Assembly (NCBI RefSeq): GCF_001905725.1
Contig: NZ_LIWB01000003.1
Span: 209,575-273,574 of the forward strand
DNA length: 64,000 bases
From: Streptomyces sp. CB02400
GTDB taxonomy: Bacteria > Actinomycetota > Actinomycetes > Streptomycetales > Streptomycetaceae
Reading direction: 5' to 3'
Shown: one piece after another, positions 52,526 to 62,054 of the stretch
Numbering within the stretch: position 1 is the stretch's first letter
How the letters are laid out: each line of letters begins with the position of its first letter
The notes under the pieces: model-generated
The model's input: only the letters and a program-made list of their open reading frames with translations
The model's database searches: none
Told to the model about the DNA's origin: nothing
Program-made: the position numbers and the translations under genes

Positions 52526-53591
52526 GCCGGTCCTGGAGGTCAGCGACCTGGTCAAGCACTACCCGCTGACGCGGGGCGTCGTCTTCCGCAAGCAGGTCGG
52601 CGCCGTGCGGGCGGTCGACGGCGTGGACTTCGCGCTCGGCCGGGGCGAGACGCTGGGCATCGTCGGCGAGTCCGGCTGCGGCAAGTCCACGGTCGCGAAG
52701 ATGCTGGTCAACCTCGAACGTCCGACGGCCGGTTCGATCCGCTACAAGGGCGAGGACATCACCAGGCTGTCGGGCCGGGCGCTGAAGGCCGTACGCCGCA
52801 ACATCCAGATGGTGTTCCAGGATCCGTACACCTCCCTCAACCCCCGCATGACGGTGGGCGACATCGTCGGGGAGCCGTACGACATCCATCCCGAGGCGGC
52901 ACCGAAGGGCGACCGGCGGAGGAGGGTCCAGGACCTGCTGGACGTCGTCGGCCTCGACCCGGAGTACGTCAACCGCTATCCGCACCAGTTCTCCGGCGGC
53001 CAGCGCCAGCGCATCGGCATCGCACGGGGCCTGGCGCTGCGCCCCGAGGTGATCGTCGCCGACGAACCGGTCTCCGCGCTGGACGTGTCGGTGCAGGCCC
53101 AGGTCGTCAACCTGATGGACCGGCTGCAGAGCGAGTTCGGTCTGGCGTACGTGTTCATCGCGCACGACCTGTCGATCGTCCGGCACATCTCCGACCGGGT
53201 CGGGGTGATGTACCTGGGCCGGATCGTGGAGACCGGCACGGACACCGAGATCTACGAACACCCCACGCACCCGTACACCCAGGCCCTGCTCTCCGCCGTG
53301 CCCGTGCCGGATCCGGAGGCGAGGGAACACCGCGAGCGGATCATCCTCAGCGGTGACGTCCCGTCGCCGACGGACATCCCCTCCGGCTGCCGCTTCCGCA
53401 CCCGCTGCTGGAAGGCGCGGGAACGCTGCGCGCTGGAGGTGCCGGCGCTCGCGGTGCCCGAGTGGTTCCGCCCGGCAGGGGGGCCGGTGGCGCACGACTC
53501 GGCCTGCCACTTCGCGGAGGCCGTATCGATCAGGCGCTCCGCGCCGGGGGTCTCGGTCCCCGTGGAGGGGCACGGCAACGGGCCGGGATGA
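52518..53591 (+). CDS. Opp-type ABC ATPase (OppF)
   Basis: A 357-residue ATPase. It has Walker [54 protein letters not shown] and [12 protein letters not shown], plus the Cys-containing tail [29 protein letters not shown] just before ATG 52518 provides the ribosome-binding site inside oppD. It is the last gene of the operon and converges on the S9 peptidase 100 bp away. Confidence 0.9.
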   Translation: MAEPVLEVSDLVKHYPLTRGVVFRKQVGAVRAVDGVDFALGRGETLGIVGESGCGKSTVAKMLVNLERPTAGSIRYKGEDITRLSGRALKAVRRNIQMVFQDPYTSLNPRMTVGDIVGEPYDIHPEAAPKGDRRRRVQDLLDVVGLDPEYVNRYPHQFSGGQRQRIGIARGLALRPEVIVADEPVSALDVSVQAQVVNLMDRLQSEFGLAYVFIAHDLSIVRHISDRVGVMYLGRIVETGTDTEIYEHPTHPYTQALLSAVPVPDPEAREHRERIILSGDVPSPTDIPSGCRFRTRCWKARERCALEVPALAVPEWFRPAGGPVAHDSACHFAEAVSIRRSAPGVSVPVEGHGNGPG

Positions 53592-53691
53592 CATGGCGCA
53601 CCCCGGCCCGCTTACGGCACCCGCACGGCCGTACGCTGATCAGCGTGCCGTGTCCGTATATCGGTACCGCTTCCGTGAAGTTGCGTGTGTG

Positions 53692-55830
53692 TTAACGCGG
53701 TTCGTCCCCGTTTGCGAGACCCAGCGAGCGCTTGAGGAAGCCGAGCTGGAGCCGGAGCAGGTTCTCGGCGACCTCCTCCTGCGGGGTCATGTGGGTGACG
53801 CCGGACAGGGGCAGCACCTCGTGCGGCCGGCCGGCCGCCAGCAGCGCGGAGGAGAGCCGCAGGGAGTGGGCGACCACCACGTTGTCGTCCGCGAGGCCGT
53901 GGATGATCATCATCGAGCGGTGCGGTCCGGCGGCGTCGACCAGGCCCGCGTCGTCGATCACCGAGTTGCGGCGGTAGACCTCCGGCTGTTCGTCCGGGTG
54001 GCCGATGTAGCGCTCCTGGTAGTGGGTGTCGTACAGGCGCAGATCGGTGACCGGGGCGCCCACCACGGCCGCGTGGAAGACGTCGGGCCGGCGCAGGGCG
54101 GCGAGGGCCGCCAGGTAGCCGCCGAAGGACCAGCCCCGGATGGCGACCCGGTCCAGGTCGAGCGGGAAGTCGGCGGCGAGCGCCTGGAGGGCGTCCACCT
54201 GGTCCTGGACGACGAGGGCGGCGATGTCGTCCCGGACGGACTTCTCCCAGGCGGGCGAGCGGCCCGGCGTCCCGCGCCCGTCGGCGACGATCACCGCGAA
54301 CCCCTGGTCGGCGAACCACTGCGAGGTCAGATGCGGATTGTGGGCGGCGAGCACCCGCTGCCCGTGCGGACCGCCATAGGGGTCCATGAGCACCGGCAGG
54401 GCGGTGTCACCGGCGTAGTCCCGGGGCATAAGCACGGCGCACGGAATTCGGCGTGCGCCCCCCTGGGTCAGGGTCACGCGGGGGGACATACCGGGGTCTT
54501 CGGCGTACGACGGGACAGTCGCCGTCGGTTTCCCGTCACGCAGCACCTGGACCCGCGAACCTGGCCGGTCCGGGACCGCCGAGACGAGCACGGTCACGCC
54601 CCCGGCGCGTACCGCCGAGTGCACACCGGGCTCCCGCGAGACGCGCTCCACGCCGAGTTCGTTCACCCGGTAGACGTGCACCTCGCCGATCTCGGGGTCG
54701 GCCGCCTCCTCGCCCGCCGACGCCGAGACCAGCACGTCGTCGTCGGAGACGTCCAGTACGGCACGGATGTGCAACTGCGCTCCGGTGAGCGGTCGTTCAC
54801 CGACGGCGAGCCGTCGCGCACCCCCCTCGTCCGCGATCCGGACGAGCTGCCCGGAGGGGCTCCAGCACGGCACTCCGGGGAACAGTTCAAGCCAAATTGG
54901 ATCTTCGTCGGCGTGCACCATCCGGGTCGCCCCCGAGCCCGGGTCCACGGCCAGGATCAGCGCGGCGCGCTGGTCGCGCGCCTGGACGAGCAGCAGCGGG
55001 GCACCCGCCGCTGACCAGTGCACATGTGCCAGATACGGGTAGCGCGCCCGGTCCCAGGAGACCTCGGTGCGCGTTCCGTCGAGGCCGATCACGAACAGCC
55101 GGACGTCCGCGTTCGGGGTGCCCGCCGCCGGGTACGCCACCCGCTGCGGCTCCCGCTCCGGATGCGCCGGGTCGGAGATCCACCAGCGCCGTACCGGCGT
55201 GTCGTCCACGCGCGCCACCAGCAGCCGGTCCGACTCCGGAGCCCACCAGAAGCCCCGCGAGCGGCCCATCTCCTCGGCCGCGACGAACTCGGCCAGACCG
55301 TAGGTGACACCCTCCGACTCCGGGGTGGCGAGGGCCCGTTCGTCCGCCCCCTCGGCCCCCACGACGCGCAGCGCGCCCCGGGAGGCGTAGGCGACGTACC
55401 GCCCGTCGGGTGACGGGCGCGGGTCGATCACCGGCCCCGGCACGCGCAGTTCACGTGCCGTCCCGGCCCGCAGTTCGGCCGTGAAAAGCCGCCCTGACAA
55501 GGCGAAAGACGCCAACTCGACGGCCGCGTCGGTGGCGTAGCCGACGATGCCGGCGCCGCCTTCGCGGCTCCGCTCGCGCCGTGCGCGCTCCTCGGCGGAG
55601 AGGTTCTCCGAGGCCCCGCCCAGGAGGGCGCGCGGGTCGGCCGCCACGCGCTCCCCGCCCCCTTCCGTATCGAGGACCCAGAGCGAATTGGCCCGGTCCG
55701 TACCGGAACCGGAGCGCAGGAACACGACACGTGAGCCGTCGGGAGCCACGCTGAACGAACGCGGCGCGCCGAGCGTGAAGCGCAGGGTACGGGCGTGCCG
55801 TCGGGGGAAGGAGTCAGCCTCGGTCGTCAT
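53692..55830 (-). CDS. S9 family prolyl oligopeptidase/dipeptidyl peptidase IV-like
   Basis: A 712-residue serine peptidase. The N-terminal two thirds form a beta-propeller with a DPP IV-like segment (GVTYGLAEFVAAEEMGRSRG, with the Glu-Glu pair that binds a free N-terminus). The C-terminal alpha/beta hydrolase has nucleophile Ser in GWSFGGY (near residue 567), Asp in HGLADDNV and His in SGVTHM. No signal peptide is present, so it probably trims imported or internal peptides, which suits its place beside two peptide-uptake operons. TATGGT lies 6 nt before the ATG, indicating leaderless expression. Confidence 0.88.
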   Translation of the reverse strand: MTTEADSFPRRHARTLRFTLGAPRSFSVAPDGSRVVFLRSGSGTDRANSLWVLDTEGGGERVAADPRALLGGASENLSAEERARRERSREGGAGIVGYATDAAVELASFALSGRLFTAELRAGTARELRVPGPVIDPRPSPDGRYVAYASRGALRVVGAEGADERALATPESEGVTYGLAEFVAAEEMGRSRGFWWAPESDRLLVARVDDTPVRRWWISDPAHPEREPQRVAYPAAGTPNADVRLFVIGLDGTRTEVSWDRARYPYLAHVHWSAAGAPLLLVQARDQRAALILAVDPGSGATRMVHADEDPIWLELFPGVPCWSPSGQLVRIADEGGARRLAVGERPLTGAQLHIRAVLDVSDDDVLVSASAGEEAADPEIGEVHVYRVNELGVERVSREPGVHSAVRAGGVTVLVSAVPDRPGSRVQVLRDGKPTATVPSYAEDPGMSPRVTLTQGGARRIPCAVLMPRDYAGDTALPVLMDPYGGPHGQRVLAAHNPHLTSQWFADQGFAVIVADGRGTPGRSPAWEKSVRDDIAALVVQDQVDALQALAADFPLDLDRVAIRGWSFGGYLAALAALRRPDVFHAAVVGAPVTDLRLYDTHYQERYIGHPDEQPEVYRRNSVIDDAGLVDAAGPHRSMMIIHGLADDNVVVAHSLRLSSALLAAGRPHEVLPLSGVTHMTPQEEVAENLLRLQLGFLKRSLGLANGDEPR

Positions 55831-55836
55831 GCCTTG

Positions 55837-55842
55837 ACCATA
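55837..55842 (-). promoter_or_regulatory. Leaderless -10 element of the S9 peptidase gene
   Basis: TATGGT on the minus strand is followed by 6 nt and ATG 55830. There is no Shine-Dalgarno sequence. Confidence 0.5.
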
Positions 55843-56014
55843 TTGGCCATGCGCCCCCTTGTGCGGCCGTGCGCCGACCGATGCGCACGTACGGATAGTT
55901 ATGATCGTTAGCGCATAGTGGGTATGAACCTGCTGGCTGCTGTGTCGCTTTACCTGCCCCCATGTTCCTACGTCCCCCTACCCCGCGCCCTGGGACCTTT
56001 GGAGGTGAACCGCC

Positions 56015-56209
56015 GTGGCACTCTCGATTTCGGCGGTGGTGCTGCTGGCGATCATCGTCTTCCTGCTGATCAAGAAGTCGGGTCTGAAGGCGGGGCATGC
56101 CGTGGTGTGCATGCTGCTCGGCTTCTACCTCGCCTCGTCGACGATCGCCCCGACCATCAGCGAGCTGACGACGAACATCGCGGGGATGATCGGCAGCATC
56201 AACTTCTGA
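56015..56209 (+). CDS. Small membrane protein
   Basis: A 64-residue protein with two hydrophobic helices (SISAVVLLAIIVFLLIKKSG and HAVVCMLLGFYLASSTIAPT) and a polar C-terminus (ELTTNIAGMIGSINF). GTG 56015 has GGAGGTGAA at ideal spacing. Streptomycetes often encode such short proteins next to conjugation or cell-division genes, but nothing nearby supports that here. Function is unknown. Confidence 0.75.
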   Translation: MALSISAVVLLAIIVFLLIKKSGLKAGHAVVCMLLGFYLASSTIAPTISELTTNIAGMIGSINF

Positions 56210-56288
56210 GCGCCGCCCCCTCGCGTGTTACCCGCCGGTAGGGAATGATGGCGGGCGATCATCCACGCGTTCAGGGGCGGAGCCGACG

Positions 56289-57710
56289 GTGACGACTTCC
56301 GAAGAACAGAGCGAGGCACGGACCAGGGTCCACGTCTTCCGGGACGACGCCCTGGGCGACCACGACGCGGTCGGCCTCGCCGCGGCGATCCGCCGGCGCG
56401 AGGTCGGCGCCGCCGAGGCCGCCCGGGACGCGGCGGCCCGGGTCAGGGCCGTCGAGCCACGGCTCAACGCGGTCCAGACGCACCTCGACGTCCCGGCCCA
56501 CGGCTCCGGTGGCCTCCTGGCCGGTGTGCCGACCTTCGTCAAGGACAACACCGACTACCAGGGGCTGCCCACGGGCCACGGAAGCGCCGCGTTCGCGCCC
56601 CGCGCCGCCCGTCGGCACGCCCCGTTCGCCCGCCAGTTGCTGAGCACCGGTGTCACGGTGCTCGGCAAGACCCGGCTGCCCGAGTTCGGGTTCAGCCCCA
56701 CCACGGAGTACGAGGGCGCCGAACCGGTCCGCAACCCGTGGCACACGGACCACTCGGCGGGCGGCTCGTCCGGCGGCAGCGCGGCGCTCGTCGCCGCCGG
56801 CGCGGTACCGATCGCGCACGCCAACGACGGCGGCGGTTCGATCCGCATCCCCGCCGCCTGCTGCGGCCTCGTCGGCCTGAAGCCCACCCGCGGCCGGATG
56901 GTGGCGAACGCGCAGGGCCGCCAGTTGCCGATCGACCTCGTCGTCGACGGCGTCCTGAGCCGATCGGTACGCGACAGCGCGGCGTTCCTGGCGGCAGCGG
57001 AGAAGCACTGGCGCAACCCGAAGCTGCCGCCCGTGGGCCTGGTCGAGGGCCCTTCGGACCGCCGCCTGCGCATCGGATTCCTGGTGGACTCCCCGAACGG
57101 CGTCCGCTCCGACGCGGACACCCGGGCGGCGGTGACGGAGACGGCCGAGCGCCTGGAACGGCTCGGCCACACCGTGGAACCGGTGGAACTCTCCATCGAC
57201 CCGCACTTCACGGACGACTTCCTCACCTACTGGGGCCTGCTGTCGTTCCTGATCGGCGCCACCGGCAGGACGCTGGGCACGGACTTCGACCGTCGCCGCA
57301 TGGACGGGCTGAGCCGGGGCCTGCGCGAGACGTACATGAGGGCCTGGCGGACCACACCGGCCGTACTGCGCCGGCTGAAGCGCACACGCGAGGCGTACGC
57401 GGCCGGGTTCCGGGGCCTCGACCTGCTCCTCTCCCCGGTCCTGGCCCACACCACCCCGCCGATCGGCCACCTCAGCCCGACCGTCCCCTACGCCACGCTG
57501 ATCGAACGGCTGCTGAACTACGTGGCGTTCACCCCGGTCGACAATGTCGTCGGCACACCGTCGATCTCCGTACCGTCCGCGAGCGCGACACCGGACGGGC
57601 TGCCCATCGGCGTCATGTTCTCGGCCCGCCCGGGAGCGGAACGCACGCTGCTGGAGCTGGCGTTCGCCCTGGAGGCGGACCGGCCGTTCCGGCGCCTCCA
57701 GGACGTCTGA
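56289..57710 (+). CDS. Amidase (amidase signature family)
   Basis: A 473-residue amidase. The Ser-cisSer-Lys triad is visible: Lys in FVKDNTDYQGL, the cis-Ser in HSAGGSSGGSAALVAAGAVP and the nucleophile Ser in NDGGGSIRIPAACCGLVG. The signature glycine-rich stretch and LKPTRGRM follow. It hydrolyses an amide bond; substrate specificity (6-aminohexanoate-cyclic-dimer-hydrolase-like or other) cannot be set from motifs alone. It starts at GTG 56289. An accessory block begins right after it. Confidence 0.88.
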   Translation: MTTSEEQSEARTRVHVFRDDALGDHDAVGLAAAIRRREVGAAEAARDAAARVRAVEPRLNAVQTHLDVPAHGSGGLLAGVPTFVKDNTDYQGLPTGHGSAAFAPRAARRHAPFARQLLSTGVTVLGKTRLPEFGFSPTTEYEGAEPVRNPWHTDHSAGGSSGGSAALVAAGAVPIAHANDGGGSIRIPAACCGLVGLKPTRGRMVANAQGRQLPIDLVVDGVLSRSVRDSAAFLAAAEKHWRNPKLPPVGLVEGPSDRRLRIGFLVDSPNGVRSDADTRAAVTETAERLERLGHTVEPVELSIDPHFTDDFLTYWGLLSFLIGATGRTLGTDFDRRRMDGLSRGLRETYMRAWRTTPAVLRRLKRTREAYAAGFRGLDLLLSPVLAHTTPPIGHLSPTVPYATLIERLLNYVAFTPVDNVVGTPSISVPSASATPDGLPIGVMFSARPGAERTLLELAFALEADRPFRRLQDV

Positions 57711-57721
57711 GGGGGTTCGGG

Positions 57722-57994
57722 TCAGCCCTCGACCGCGTACGGCAGGAAGCCGACCCATGCGGCGGGGGCGAAGGCCAGGTGGGGGCCTTCGGTGACCTTC
57801 GAGTCGCGGACGTGGACCGTGCCGGGCTCAGTGGCGATCTCAACGCAGGAGTCGCCCTCGCTGCTGCTGCTGTAGCTGCTCTTGAACCACGTTCCTGCCA
57901 CTTCGACACACGAGTCGCCTTCGTTACCGTCGCTGTAGCTGCTCTTGAACCACGTGAGGCCCGAAGTGTGGTGATCGAAGACCTTGCGGATCAT
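57722..57994 (-). CDS. DUF397 protein with duplicated motif
   Basis: A 90-residue protein. DUF397 proteins are usually about 60-70 residues with one WxKSSYS...GxxCVEVA block. Here the block is present twice (TWFKSSYSDGNEGDSCVEVA at about 14-33, TWFKSSYSSSSEGDSCVEIA at 35-54), followed by the normal VHVRDSKV and AFAPAAWVGFL end. The start at 57994 overlaps the stop of the HTH gene (ATGA). In Streptomyces, DUF397 proteins work with WhiJ-type HTH regulators encoded next to them. Confidence 0.88.
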   Translation of the reverse strand: MIRKVFDHHTSGLTWFKSSYSDGNEGDSCVEVAGTWFKSSYSSSSEGDSCVEIATEPGTVHVRDSKVTEGPHLAFAPAAWVGFLPYAVEG

Positions 57995-58875
57995 GTTTCC
58001 CCCAGCAGTTCCTCGATGAATGCCAGCGACTCCCGAGGTGGGAGAGCCTGCGCGCGGATGCTGCCATATCGTAGTTCGGCGATGCGGAGTTGCCGGACGT
58101 CCGAGACCGGGCGGCCGTTGAACGCTCCCTCGCAGCGTGCCACTGCTGAACCGTCCTCGAACTTCAGCAACTCGATCTTCCCGTCGAGGCCGGGGTGAGC
58201 CTCGCAGCGCGTCGGCATCACTTGAAGCGTTACACAACGCAGCCTGCCTACCTCAAGCAGGTGCTCCAGCTGTCCGCGCCACACCATTGTGCCTCCGAGT
58301 GGACGTCGTAGAGGGGCCTCTTCCAGGACGAAACTGAGCGTGGGTGCCGGATTTTTCTGGAAGATGGCTTGGCGATCCACGCGGGCAGCCACCATCCGCT
58401 CGATCTCGTCCTGGCTGTAAGCGGGTTGCCGTGACTCGAATGCTGCTCGTGCGTGATCGGGTGTCTGGAGAAGCCCGCTGATGCTGTGGCACACGTAGAG
58501 GCCGATCTCAACCGCTCGCCCCTCCAACTGTGCGAGATCCCGCACCTTCTTCGGGTACCGGACCTTCTTCACGTCCTCCTTCATCGCGGCGATGAGCCCA
58601 CCGGCGTTCAACACCTCGTCCGCCGTGTCCAAGTACTCGGGCCTCGGGATCCGCTTCCCCGTCTCGATCTTGTACACGAGGTCCGCGCCGTATCCGGCCG
58701 CCACCGCGAAGTCGTTGACCCGCATCCCCGCCGCTTCCCGGCGAAGCCTCAACTGCCGTCCCACCGTGGCGACCACGGCGAGTGCCCAGTCGTCATCCGG
58801 GTCCACCTCCCACCCCGGCTCGTCCGTCTGCTCCGTCTCCGTTCCGACCCGCACCGCCTCATCGCTCACCGACAT
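57991..58875 (-). CDS. WhiJ-type HTH (XRE) regulator with DUF5753 domain
   Basis: A 294-residue regulator. It has an N-terminal XRE helix-turn-helix (RQLRLRREAAGMRVNDFAVA, AGYGADLVYKIETGKRIPRP) and a C-terminal DUF5753 domain (EIGLYVCHSISGLLQTPDHA, RQAIFQKNPAPTLSFVLEEA, VMPTRCEAHPGLDGKIELL). WhiJ and its relatives in S. coelicolor control development or antibiotic production together with a DUF397 partner, encoded here immediately downstream with a 4-bp overlap. GGAGGGG precedes ATG 58875. An HATPase gene diverges 154 bp away, completing the usual trio. Confidence 0.88.
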   Translation of the reverse strand: MSVSDEAVRVGTETEQTDEPGWEVDPDDDWALAVVATVGRQLRLRREAAGMRVNDFAVAAGYGADLVYKIETGKRIPRPEYLDTADEVLNAGGLIAAMKEDVKKVRYPKKVRDLAQLEGRAVEIGLYVCHSISGLLQTPDHARAAFESRQPAYSQDEIERMVAARVDRQAIFQKNPAPTLSFVLEEAPLRRPLGGTMVWRGQLEHLLEVGRLRCVTLQVMPTRCEAHPGLDGKIELLKFEDGSAVARCEGAFNGRPVSDVRQLRIAELRYGSIRAQALPPRESLAFIEELLGET

Positions 58876-59029
58876 GTGTGCCCCTCCGTGATGCTGCGAC
58901 GTACTGTTCCGACCTGTTCGCAGGAGCTACTTCGACAGTCTGGACAGAGCCCGTTGAATCTTGGACCGTAGCTCTACGTAACAGCGCAATTACACATCTC
59001 AGTATCTCCGGTCGGCCACGCTCGGTGAT

Positions 59030-59512
59030 GTGAATCAGCAAACTCAGGGAATTGCCGAGCACGGGTCAGGACCCGAACCCGACGGCAGTGTCCGCAACTT
59101 CAGCATGCTGCTGTCGTCCACCCCGCGCGGTGCGCGGCTCGCCCGCCTGCTCGCGGTGGACACGCTCCGGAGCTGGGGGCTTCCGCACGAACGGGCGAGC
59201 CATGTCATCGCGGAACTGGCGGCCAACGCGGCCACCCACGGCCGCCTCCCCGGCCGCAGCTTCCGGCTCACGCTCTACGTGATCGGCGCCACGCTCCGTA
59301 TCGAGGTCACCGACACGCGCGGTGACCGGATGCCCGCGCCGCAAGCGCCGGACGCTGCAGCCGAGTCGGGACGTGGCCTGATGCTCGTCGACGCGCTGGC
59401 GGATCGCTGGGGAGTGACCGAGGGGCGGTTCCCGCGCAAGACCGTGTGGGCCGAACTGAGCTTCACGCCACCGGAACCCGCACCTTCGTGCTCCGGTGTC
59501 GTCGACACCTGA
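59030..59512 (+). CDS. ATP-binding protein (anti-sigma-like HATPase)
   Basis: A 160-residue single-domain GHKL ATPase. It has VIAELAANAATHG (N-box), RIEVTDTRGDRMP, ESGRGLMLVDALADRWGV and RKTVWAELSF. It is diverged from the RsbW-like protein at 27278. Its divergent position next to a WhiJ/DUF397 pair is a recurrent Streptomyces arrangement, so it is likely the third component of that system. GTG 59030 is used as start; the ribosome-binding site is weak. Confidence 0.8.
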   Translation: MNQQTQGIAEHGSGPEPDGSVRNFSMLLSSTPRGARLARLLAVDTLRSWGLPHERASHVIAELAANAATHGRLPGRSFRLTLYVIGATLRIEVTDTRGDRMPAPQAPDAAAESGRGLMLVDALADRWGVTEGRFPRKTVWAELSFTPPEPAPSCSGVVDT

Positions 59513-59738
59513 AAGACAAAGAATCTCGGGGGAAAGCACCCCACCAAACCCCACCCATCCCGCCCGTGGTCGCGCTCACTCGGGCGGGTGAACATATCCG
59601 GTTCGGCTGGATTTCCGGGCCGCCCAGGCCCGACGCTCAGCGCAACGCACCACCGCAACCACAGACATGAGACGGCCCCCGCCGGGAGTGCAATCCCAAT
59701 GCGAGGGCCTGACCACCAAGGAAGCTGGAACCTTCCCG

Positions 59739-60632
59739 ATGGATACGCAAAACCCTAGCGTGCCCCCGCACGCCCAGGCCCGCCCTGCGGGCAACAAGCA
59801 CCCGAACCGGGCCCACCGCACCACCGGCGGGCTCCGGCACGACAACACCCGCCACACCACCCGCTTCACGGTGATCGGCAACCACCTCGCCCAGCACCGG
59901 GAGCTCTCGCTCCTCGCCATCGGGCTCGGCACGCACCTCCAGTCACTGCCCGAGGGCGCCCCGGCCGACATCAAGAGCCTCGCCGCACGCTTCCCCGAGG
60001 GAGCCGCTCGTATCGCCGCCGCCCTGCGCGAACTGGAGACTCACGGCTACCTGCGCCGCGAACGCGTCCGCACCCCCACCGGCCGCATCGTGACCCGCAC
60101 GACCTCGTGCAACCAGCCGATGGCGGCCCGGCACCCCGTCGAGGTTCCCTCCCGCACGGCAGCGGAACCGCAGAAGCAGGAGACGTGCGAGGAGAGCACG
60201 CCGCACAGGACGCGCGAGAAGCGAGCGCCCCGCAAGCCCCTCCCCGCCGTGCCGAGCCCTGCCCACCCCGCCCCCGCGCTCCTCCAGGCCGCCGCCGACC
60301 TCCTCGCGGACCTCCACCGCCACGACTCCCGGCTGCTCCTCTCCGCCTGCGACACGGCCCACCTGGCCCCCGGCGTCGCCGCCTGGCTGGAGCGGGACGT
60401 CACGCCCGCCGCAGTGCGCCGCACCCTGACCGCCGACCTGCCGCCCGAGGGCGTACGACGGCCCGCCGCCCTCCTGGCCCACCGCCTCGCCGACCAGCTC
60501 CCGCCCCCACCCCCGTTCCGTGCGCCGGCCGCCCCGCCACACGTACGGCACCCCCTGCAGAACTGCGACGGCTGCGACCACGCGTTCCGCGCACCCCACC
60601 CCGGCCTTTGCCGCGCCCCTGCACCTGCGTAA
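59739..60632 (+). CDS. Winged-helix/HTH domain protein
   Basis: A protein of about 297 residues. The N-terminal 40 residues are disordered, followed by a winged-helix segment (TVIGNHLAQHRELSLLAIGL, SLAARFPEGAARIAAALREL, ETHGYLRRERVRT), then a low-complexity Pro/Ala/Arg linker. The C-terminal helical region ends with a zinc-finger-like QNCDGCDHAF and GLC. It may bind DNA like replication-associated or MarR-like proteins of streptomycetes. ATG 59739 is preferred; ATG 59667 would add 24 residues. The helper Cys residues and position in the accessory block are all the context available. Confidence 0.65.
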   Translation: MDTQNPSVPPHAQARPAGNKHPNRAHRTTGGLRHDNTRHTTRFTVIGNHLAQHRELSLLAIGLGTHLQSLPEGAPADIKSLAARFPEGAARIAAALRELETHGYLRRERVRTPTGRIVTRTTSCNQPMAARHPVEVPSRTAAEPQKQETCEESTPHRTREKRAPRKPLPAVPSPAHPAPALLQAAADLLADLHRHDSRLLLSACDTAHLAPGVAAWLERDVTPAAVRRTLTADLPPEGVRRPAALLAHRLADQLPPPPPFRAPAAPPHVRHPLQNCDGCDHAFRAPHPGLCRAPAPA

Positions 60633-60648
60633 ACGCCTTGAGAAGGTG

Positions 60649-61068
60649 ATGCCGGAGGAGGTCGTCGCTCACACGGGGGAGCCCGACGTCGAAGACGAGT
60701 ACGAGGGCATCATGCGACGCCCTGATGTGATGGTGATCGCGTGGACGGACATGGAGGTGCCAGGCAGCTTCGATCCCCGGACCCTCATCGCCGCCATCGA
60801 GGTCGTCTCCAGGTCCAACCCGGAGAACGACTGGGTGGGCAAGATGGGCGACTATCCGTTGATGGGCGTGCCGGTCTACGCGGTCTTCGATCCCCGCACC
60901 GGCACCGGCGCCGTCCTCACCGACATCCATGCCACCCCCGAAGGCCCTCGCTACGCGGTGCGCAAGGACTTCGTCCACGGCGAGGACGTCACCATCGGTG
61001 AGTGGACCATCGCCACGAGTGGCCTCCCGCGTTACCAGGACGGCGGCGCGGACGGGACCGGGTCCTGA
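60649..61068 (+). CDS. Uma2-family protein, 5'-truncated
   Basis: 139 residues from ATG 60649. RRPDVMVIAWTDME, AAIEVVSRSNPENDWVGKMG and YPLMGVPVYAVFDPRTG match the Uma2 (PD-(D/E)xK nuclease-like) family. The active-site pattern PD...E-V-V is retained. Family members are usually about 180-200 residues; the first 45-55, including the conserved N-terminal Trp/Glu-Gly segment, are missing. Some family-like sequence (LHLRKRLEKV) can still be read upstream of the ATG, overlapping the end of the HTH gene. It is therefore likely a broken gene, although the core fold may survive. Confidence 0.65.
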   Translation: MPEEVVAHTGEPDVEDEYEGIMRRPDVMVIAWTDMEVPGSFDPRTLIAAIEVVSRSNPENDWVGKMGDYPLMGVPVYAVFDPRTGTGAVLTDIHATPEGPRYAVRKDFVHGEDVTIGEWTIATSGLPRYQDGGADGTGS

Positions 61069-61102
61069 AGGACGTGCTCAAGAGCAGGTGATCAATTCCA
61101 GG

Positions 61103-61143
61103 GGGCCGGCGGACACCCGGGAAGATCCTGCGCCCGCCGGCCC
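61103..61143. terminator. 10-bp hairpin between convergent genes
   Basis: Arms 61103-61112 (GGGCCGGCGG) and 61134-61143 pair perfectly with a 21-base loop, between the convergent Uma2 and reductase genes. Confidence 0.5.
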
Positions 61144-61167
61144 GTTCCGGCCGGTCCGGGCCGGCGC

Positions 61168-61779
61168 CTACGCGTCGGCCCCGTACGTCCCGTACTCCGG
61201 AAGGCCCGTCGACTCGTAGACGTGCACCGCGATTCCGCTCGGCGTCGTCTCGCTGTGCAGCAGGCGCAGGCCGGCCGGGGCGCCACCGTCCGGGAACAGA
61301 CGTCGTCCGCTGCCCACGACCACCGGGGCGATCGCGAGCCGCAGTTCGTCGATCAGACCGGCGGCCAGCAGGGACTGGCCGAGCCGGGCGCTGCCGTGGA
61401 TCTGGAGCTCGCGGCCGGGCTGCCGCTTCACTTCGGCCACCTGGGCGGGGATGTCGCCGGACAGGATCGTGGTCGGCTCCCACCCGGCCTCGGTCAGGCT
61501 CCGGGAGGCGACGTATTTCGGCGAGCCGTTCAGAATGCGGGCGCTCGGGTGGTCGGTCATCTGCGGCCAGTCCCGGGCGAAGTTCTCGTACGTACGGCGG
61601 CCGAACAGGAACGCGTCCGCTTCGGCGAGCCAGGCGGCGGCCATCCGGTCGAATGCCTCGTCCAGGTGCGGCACGAACCAGCCGCCCCGGGCGAACCCGT
61701 CGCTGGTGTCCTCGTCCGGGGAGCCGGGCCCCTGGGAGACGCCGTCCAGGGACAGGAACTCCTGCAGTACCAACCTCAT
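61168..61779 (-). CDS. Dihydrofolate reductase/RibD C-terminal family protein
   Basis: A 203-residue protein of the RibD_C/DHFR-like fold. It begins [18 protein letters not shown] and has [47 protein letters not shown] and [10 protein letters not shown]. These NADPH-dependent reductases are widespread in actinobacteria, and their substrates are mostly unknown. It diverges from mshB with 288 bp between them. Confidence 0.85.
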   Translation of the reverse strand: MRLVLQEFLSLDGVSQGPGSPDEDTSDGFARGGWFVPHLDEAFDRMAAAWLAEADAFLFGRRTYENFARDWPQMTDHPSARILNGSPKYVASRSLTEAGWEPTTILSGDIPAQVAEVKRQPGRELQIHGSARLGQSLLAAGLIDELRLAIAPVVVGSGRRLFPDGGAPAGLRLLHSETTPSGIAVHVYESTGLPEYGTYGADA

Positions 61780-62054
61780 AGCACACCGCTTTCTCTCGAA
61801 CGGGAAACCTCCGTCCCCGCCCTTTCGGACTTCGGGCCGGGCGGAAACTCATCGGTCGTTCCGCGGCGTGTTCCCGGACGATCAAGAGGTGTCCGCGGAG
61901 GCGCGGACGCGGGCGTCCGAGATCATTCTGTGGCGAACAGCCCGGACCACCGCCGCACCGGACGAGCCGGTGCGGCAGGACGGGCCCGCGCGCCGCCCGG
62001 GAAGCCGGGTGACGGGAGCGCCCGGGGCGCGGACGATGAGGGCCCCGCGCCTCA

